From the NCBI GenBank assembly GCA_049423065.1, contig JBMSQB010000096.1, positions 1 through 15,706 on the forward strand: DNA of 15,706 bases, given 5' to 3'. This DNA comes from SYIM01 sp041182885 (GTDB lineage: Bacteria > Pseudomonadota > Gammaproteobacteria > Burkholderiales > Burkholderiaceae_E). Positions 13,898-15,706 of the stretch are shown piece after piece. The notes under the pieces are model-generated. The model was not told where the DNA came from. It saw nothing but the letters and a program-made list of their open reading frames with translations, and did not search any database. Position 1 is the first letter of the stretch. Every line of letters begins with the position of its first letter. A program made the translations under genes and the position numbers.

Positions 13898-13920
13898 ATC
13901 CGACACCCGGCCCCATCGTG

Positions 13921-14400
13921 ATGACCGACGGCAACGACATCGAGACGCTCCGCCAGATCCTCGCCCGTTCAACCACAATCGCCGTGGTGGGGCTGTCAGC
14001 CGACTGGTTTCGACCAAGTTTCTTTGCGGCCAAATACATGCAGGAGCATGGCTACCGCATCCTTCCGGTCAATCCGAAGTACCCCCGGATTCTGGGCGAG
14101 CGCTGCTACCCGTCGCTGGACGCGATCCCTGAGCCGGTCGATATCGTCGACGTCTTCCGGCGAGCAGACGATCTGCCGCCCATTGCCGAGCAGGCGGTGA
14201 AGATCGGGGCGAAGGTGCTCTGGCAGCAACTCGGTGTGGCCAACCCGGTGGCTGACCGCCTCGCGCGCGAGGCAGGGCTCGCCTCGGTGTTTGACCGCTG
14301 CGTGAAGATCGAACACGCGCGCATTTTTGGTGGCCTCAACTGGGTGGGTGTCAATACCGGGGTGATCAGCGCCCGACGCCCCCGGCTCACGGTTCGCTGA
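13921..14400 (+). CDS. CoA-binding protein (YccU-like, CoA_binding_2)
   Basis: A 159-residue single-domain Rossmann protein like E. coli YccU, with the CoA_binding_2 fold: I-A-VVGLS at 20–26, ILPVNPKY at 47–54, a VDIVDVFR strand at 73–80, a K-x-LWQQLGV block at 98–106 and the closing CVKIEHAR at 127–134. The family binds CoA in the succinyl-CoA synthetase manner but has no assigned reaction. The frame stays open upstream to 13744, but conserved sequence only begins after ATG 13921, and upstream residues are the divergent promoter region, so I chose 13921 (GTG 13918 is an alternative). It lies 24 bases before metY, and the pairing with O-acetylhomoserine sulfhydrylase is familiar in betaproteobacteria, suggesting an acyl-CoA link to O-acyl-homoserine metabolism (inference). 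Confidence 0.88.
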   Translation: MTDGNDIETLRQILARSTTIAVVGLSADWFRPSFFAAKYMQEHGYRILPVNPKYPRILGERCYPSLDAIPEPVDIVDVFRRADDLPPIAEQAVKIGAKVLWQQLGVANPVADRLAREAGLASVFDRCVKIEHARIFGGLNWVGVNTGVISARRPRLTVR

Positions 14401-14424
14401 CCTGCGCGGCAAGAGGACATTTCC

Positions 14425-15706
14425 ATGGCAGATCGGCGGTTCGGGCTCGAAACCCTCTGTGTGCATGCCGGGCAGATCCCCGACGCGGTCACCGGTGCGC
14501 GGGCCGTCCCCATTCACCAGAGCACCTCGTTCGTATTCGATTCGGCCGACCATGCTGCAAGCCTCTTCAATCTGCAGACCTTCGGCAACGTCTACTCGCG
14601 GCTCTCCAATCCCACGGTGGCCGTGCTCGAGGAGCGGGTAGCGGCGCTCGAGGGCGGCCGCGCGGCGATTGCGAGCGCAAGCGGCATGGCTGCCGAGGCG
14701 ATGGCGCTCATGACGATTCTGCAAGCGGGCGATCATGTGGTTGCAGCAGGCGCGCTTTATGGCGGCAGCGTCACCATGTTGTCGGTCAGTCTCGCGAAAT
14801 TCGGAATCACCACCACCTTTGCCGATGTCACCCGGTCGGAGAGCTTTGCCGCAGCCATCCGGCCGGAAACGCGCGCGCTCTTTGTGGAGAGCCTGGGTAA
14901 CCCCAGCCTTGCCATCGCCGACCTCGCGGCGCTTGCCGATATTGCGCACGCGCACGGTATCCCACTGGTGGTCGACAACACCGTGCCGAGTCCTGCGCTT
15001 TGCAATCCCATCGCCCATGGCGCCGATATCGTGGTGCACAGCGCCACCAAATACCTGGGCGGCCACGGCACCACGCTCGCGGGCGTGGTGGTCGAGTCCG
15101 GAAAATTCCCCTGGGACAACGGCCGCTTTCCCGGCATGACCGAACCCTCCGCGGGCTATCACGGCGTGCGCTGGTACGAAACCTTTGGCGACTTTGGGTT
15201 CACCATGCGGGCCCGCATGGAGACACTGCGCGTGTACGGCGCAGCCCTCGCGCCGGCGAGCGCCTGGCAGATCCTGCAGGGCATCGAGACGCTGCCACTA
15301 CGCATGCAGCGGCACTGCGACAACGCGCTCGCCGTCGCAAGATTTTTGATGGATGACCCGCGGGTGACCTTCGTGAACTATCCCGGTCTGCCCAGCCATC
15401 CGCAGCATGCGCTTGGCAAACGCCAGATGCGGGGCGCCTCGGGCCTGCTTGCGTTTGGCATCCGGGGCGGAGCCGAGGCGGGCGTGCGGTTCATCGAAAG
15501 CGCGCAGCTCATGAGCCACCTGGTCAATATCGGCGATACCCGTACGCTGGTGAGCCATCCAGCCAGCACCACACACCGGCAGCTTGAGCCGGAGCAACTG
15601 GCCGCGGCGGGCGTGACGCCTGAACTGGTTCGCATTTCCGTGGGACTCGAAAGCCTGGACGACATCCTGTGGGATATCGACCAGGCGCTCGACGCCGCCA
15701 CACGCG
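14425..15706 (+). CDS. metY: O-acetylhomoserine aminocarboxypropyltransferase (sulfhydrylase), 3' partial
   Basis: A PLP enzyme of the Cys/Met metabolism family that makes homocysteine from O-acetylhomoserine and sulfide (direct sulfhydrylation), upstream of methionine. The frame runs from ATG 14425 to the window edge, 427 codons without a stop. Landmarks: LCVHAGQ at 11–17, YSRLSNPT at 57–64, ASASGMAAE at 83–91, VDNTVPSP at 183–190, and the PLP lysine K209 in HSATKYLGGHGTT. The GKFPWDNGRFPGMTEPSAGYHG region and MSHLVNIGDTRTLVSHPASTTH are typical of MetY rather than MetB or MetC. Family length is about 425–430 residues, so only the last few codons are missing. AGAGGA at 14412–14417 lies about 7 bases before the ATG. 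It follows the CoA-binding gene by 24 bases, likely the same transcript. Confidence 0.93.
   Translation, partial: MADRRFGLETLCVHAGQIPDAVTGARAVPIHQSTSFVFDSADHAASLFNLQTFGNVYSRLSNPTVAVLEERVAALEGGRAAIASASGMAAEAMALMTILQAGDHVVAAGALYGGSVTMLSVSLAKFGITTTFADVTRSESFAAAIRPETRALFVESLGNPSLAIADLAALADIAHAHGIPLVVDNTVPSPALCNPIAHGADIVVHSATKYLGGHGTTLAGVVVESGKFPWDNGRFPGMTEPSAGYHGVRWYETFGDFGFTMRARMETLRVYGAALAPASAWQILQGIETLPLRMQRHCDNALAVARFLMDDPRVTFVNYPGLPSHPQHALGKRQMRGASGLLAFGIRGGAEAGVRFIESAQLMSHLVNIGDTRTLVSHPASTTHRQLEPEQLAAAGVTPELVRISVGLESLDDILWDIDQALDAATR

Noticed and set aside
13996..15162. Long minus-strand open frame (388 codons) opposite the CoA-binding gene and metY
   Set aside because: Overlaps two well-supported genes and has Arg/His/Gly-rich, domain-free sequence.
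1..15706. CRISPR, tRNA, rRNA, insertion sequence, phage or toxin–antitoxin content
   Set aside because: No regularly spaced repeats, cloverleaf-like sequences, transposase or phage motifs, or small gene pairs of that type were seen; every sizeable stretch is covered by housekeeping-type genes.

Overview
The window is ordinary, densely packed chromosomal DNA of a high-GC betaproteobacterium, most likely in Burkholderiales. The evidence is the sequence character of LipA, LipB and PhaM, the dacA–aminotransferase–ybeD–lipB–lipA gene order, and the presence of a PhaM-type polyhydroxyalkanoate (PHA) granule protein. I see no rRNA, tRNA, CRISPR array, insertion sequence, phage gene or compositional break. 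Intergenic gaps are short and many genes touch or overlap.

Bases 1–3841 (+) are the distal part of an operon cut by the left edge: a chalcone-isomerase-like protein (5' end missing), a GPH-type MFS transporter, a DUF3833 lipoprotein, a short-chain dehydrogenase and an NTF2/SnoaL-like protein. Similar sets in other proteobacteria accompany cyclopropane-synthase-like methyltransferases, FAD oxidoreductases and DUF1365 proteins, and have been tied to membrane fatty-acid modification and singlet-oxygen or ECF-sigma stress responses. The missing left part should decide whether that applies here. A four-helix diiron (ferritin/acyl-ACP-desaturase-like) gene at 3906–4781 follows, with its own candidate promoter.

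Bases 4778–6002 (−) hold a two-gene unit, a stand-alone biotin protein ligase (birA) and a gamma-glutamylcyclotransferase-like gene. Its stop codon interlocks with that of the diiron gene in one CTAG. A compact divergent promoter region (about 6003–6062) separates birA from a thioredoxin-fold [2Fe-2S] ferredoxin, which looks leaderless and overlaps an alpha/beta hydrolase.

Bases 7111–11890 (+) hold dacA (D,D-carboxypeptidase), a D-amino-acid aminotransferase, ybeD, lipB, lipA and a glutathione S-transferase. The block joins peptidoglycan trimming and D-amino-acid metabolism to lipoate synthesis. lipB has no conventional start codon where its conserved N-terminus begins and lies in the same frame as ybeD, separated only by an amber stop.

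Bases 11923–13770 (−) are phaM followed by a FIST-domain sensor gene. The FIST gene converges on the GST gene over a GC hairpin. Divergent from phaM (13921–15706, +) are a small CoA-binding protein and an O-acetylhomoserine sulfhydrylase (metY) that lacks only its last codons at the right edge.

I found no convincing wholly new system. The most interesting items are the left-edge lipid/stress-type cluster with its diiron neighbour, the lipB start problem and the leaderless ferredoxin promoter.
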